Shown here one piece after another: positions 61,818 to 64,000 of a stretch of 64,000 nt of DNA. This stretch comes from Chromera velia (Eukaryota; Sar; Chromeraceae). The notes beneath the pieces are model-generated. The model worked only from the letters and a program-made list of their open reading frames with translations, ran no database searches and was not told the origin of the DNA. The translations under genes and the position numbers were made by a program. The stretch lies in assembly GCA_018398765.1 (NCBI GenBank), contig JAHBMJ010001140.1:51636-115635 (forward strand), written 5' to 3'. How positions within the stretch are numbered: position 1 is the first letter of the stretch; the number at the start of each line of letters is the position of its first letter.

Positions 61818-64000
61818 CCACAGAGACACGGAGAGAGAGACAAAAATTCCAAACTCTCTCTTCGCATCCAAAAGTATTGCAAGAAAGACGGCAAGAAGAG
61901 ACGGAGAGACTGTGAACCCCCCAACACACTGATGGCTGCAGGTGCAACAACAGGCAGCCCCTCACCCGGAAAGAATGCAGTCACCCAATCGTCTGTCCTC
62001 CCCCCCCCCCCNCCCCCCCCCCCCGTCCGAAGGCAAACCCACCAATGAGCGTTCTTCCACCAGCGCCTCAAAGTTGGAAGCCCCCAAGCTCCGAATGAAG
62101 ACGAGGGCCTTTTCTGTTCTGGCGGCGAGGCTTTCTGCGCGCTCCGCTTCCCTCTCGCTCTCCTCAAGCTGACTCGCCAAAACCAACCAGACAGACAGAC
62201 ACACGAATGAGCAAAGAGGGAGGTTCACTTGGAAGAACAATCTCGGTCGGCGACCCGAATGGAAAGAACATTTCGCAAAAGAAACAGCGAAAGAAGAGAA
62301 GTGTCGGGTAAAAGGGAAAGAGAAGACCAGCTCACAGGGAGAACAAACGCAACAAGAAGAACTCTCTCTCTCTCTCACTCAGTTACTGCCTCACCCACTC
62401 AGCCAGTCCAACTCACGATTCTCTTCATCTCCTGCTCTTCCCTTTCCAGCTTCTGGAGCTCCACACGCATGCGCGCACAGGCCTGCACACAGAAACGAGA
62501 GGGGACAAAAAAAAATGAAGACAGAGAAAAAATCCAAAGACAAAAACAACCGTGTTGACAAAAGGAAAGATCTGCAAAAGAACCACAGAGAAAGAAAACA
62601 TCACAAAAAACAAAGACACACACACACACACAACAGCCATTCTGTTCCTGTCTACCCACGCGACCCAATTTACAAAGTGCGGCAAAGCAAAAACAAGGGG
62701 GCCGCATCGACCAAAAGAGCCAAATCACAAACTTGAACGGGCTCACCTCCGCTGCCTTTCGGTTGTTCTCTACTCGTTTTGCCTCTCGTCGTCTCGCCTC
62801 TTCTTCCTCTGCCATTCGGCGACGCTCCTCGGCGCTCAAGTCAGGCAGCGCGAGGACCTGCACAAGTCAGAGAGGAAGCGGAGACGGGGAGTCGAAGAGG
62901 AGAAGAGAGGAAGGAAGATGTTTGATCACCCTCACATCGCCACACCCAGGCATCCACAGAGGAAGCTCTCTCGGCCATCACGTCAAAGGGGAACGAATCC
63001 ATCGGAGAGAAAGAACGCAACAAGAAAAAAAGGGAGAAAGAGGGAAAAAACAGAAGGAGGAGAAGAAAGACAAAGAGGGAGGAGGAGGAGGAGACAGACC
63101 CCATCTTCAAGAGCCAGGTGACCGCTGCTGCCTTCCAAGTCCTCCAACTGCCCGCCGTCTCCACTGCAGGCTGTCCCTTCAGCAACCACGACGAGGCAAT
63201 CCATGCCGCTCTCACCCGGCTGCACAAACAGACAGCGGATACAGAGAGCCATCTTCTCCCTTCAGATTTCCGACGGAAAGAGAGGAAAGTACCAATCATC
63301 ATTTATTAATAAAGCGTCCACTTCGAAACATTTGAGAACCACTCAGACGAGAATAGTCACATGGACGCACTGGGAATCCGATCAACAAAGAAAGGAGAGA
63401 ACACATGCAAACACAAATAGAGAAAAAAAGGGCGAAGGTCCTATCGCTCTTACTCTCACTGAATGCACACAAAGAAAGGAAAACGAAAGAAAGACGGAGA
63501 CAAGAAAGCAGACAAGAACAGAGACAGACAGACCCCGTCCTCGATAGCAGGAAGATCTGTGTCCCCTGCAACACCACTCGCCTCTCGTGCCCCCAGATCC
63601 GCGCCTTCCATCAGCACGATCGCGTCTCTCTCCTGCACCTGCAGAGCGTTCGTTCGCAGTGGAGCACACGGACAGCACGTCTGTGGTTGCGCAGAGTCAT
63701 CTTGAAAGTGACGAAATGAAAAGAGGACAGCGGCAAAACAAAATGACGACGCGCCAGTCTGCCAACAGCACAGAGGGCCGAAAGACGAAAAGGCTGGTAG
63801 AAACGTGCGCAAGAGTAGGACCAGATAGAGACAGAAAAGGGCGGACAAGCGAAAACGCTGACAAGAGAACGATGCAGAACGAAGACCAGTCACACAAGAA
63901 AAACGGACCCCATCTTCAATGGCCGGAATGCCACTGCCTTCCCCCCCCAAGTCCGTCTCTTCCCCAACGGCCCCAACCGGCACAAGGGCGCTCTCCCCCC
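60117..64000 (-). CDS. coiled-coil protein gene, 5' end beyond the window
   Basis: Exons on the minus strand, nearly all phase 0: 64000-63909 (partial), 63638-63534, 63219-63100, 62857-62747, 62482-62417, 62168-62043, 61773-61708, 61460-61110, an uncertain one near 60960-60870, and a terminal exon 60333-60117 ending in TAA. The first three exons are related to each other and each ends in (I/L)EDG at the donor. Exons 4-7 form a continuous charged helix (AEERRRMAEEEEARRREAKR, then QKLEREEQEMKRI, ARTEKALVFIRSLGASNFEA, LIQDLRIRQAMEDEKM), a likely coiled coil. Exon 61460-61110 is Gly/Ser-rich. The terminal exon is in a different style (ERWIHVVYG, GEDAWIALVCGKS), and its link to the rest rests on position only; a phase-2 junction is required. 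I do not recognise the family. Confidence 0.55.
61440..61505. repeat. (CA)n at an intron 3' end
   Basis: On the minus strand this is a GT run directly before the acceptor of exon 61460-61110. A similar run at 61785-61815 precedes exon 61773-61708. Confidence 0.85.
62000..62024. other. poly-C tract with assembly N in an intron
   Basis: A C run is interrupted by N at 62012. It lies just past the donor of exon 62168-62043, so the coding sequence is unaffected. Confidence 0.9.

Overview
The window is nuclear DNA of an intron-rich unicellular eukaryote. Genes are broken into many short exons, splice sites are canonical GT/AG, acceptors are usually TGCAG, and introns carry large amounts of microsatellite. 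The style (moderate GC, very long low-complexity insertions in conserved proteins, introns that open with GTCAGTCAG or GTGAGTGAG runs) resembles a chromerid alga such as Chromera velia. That placement is an inference from style, not from a marker gene.

Left third: a plus-strand gene of about 23 exons (1233-14565) encodes a roughly 1,700-residue protein I cannot name, with charged coiled-coil and Trp/Arg-rich, IQ-like segments. It is followed by AT-rich DNA and a candidate 1.9-kb inverted-repeat element (15495-17413) filled by a 40-bp minisatellite.

Middle: three minus-strand housekeeping genes lie in a row. 17843-24056 is a NOL9/Grc3 polynucleotide 5'-kinase (pre-rRNA processing). 24999-29298 is a TFIP11/Ntr1 G-patch protein (spliceosome disassembly). 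32289-43795 is a NEMF/Rqc2 homologue (ribosome-associated quality control) whose conserved domains are split by a disordered insertion of about 1,300 residues, partly tandem-duplicated. An N at 35518 marks an assembly gap inside that duplication. 29299-32288 is repeat-rich DNA without a convincing gene.

Right: divergent from NEMF, a plus-strand alpha/beta hydrolase gene (44768-48807) starts from a short shared intergenic region with a TATA-like box. Then come a candidate terminal-inverted-repeat element (49501-52159) and a full-length but dead LINE-type retrotransposon (about 52222-59590). Its ORF1 and ORF2 (endonuclease, reverse transcriptase, C-terminal Cys/His motif) overlap as TGATG and carry many in-frame stops, with only one frameshift recognised. 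The last gene (60117 to beyond 64000, minus) is a coiled-coil protein with repeated exons, truncated by the window edge.

Three of the recognised genes serve RNA processing or translation surveillance, but nothing here suggests an operon-like link; exon-by-exon reading-phase agreement is the main support for the gene models.
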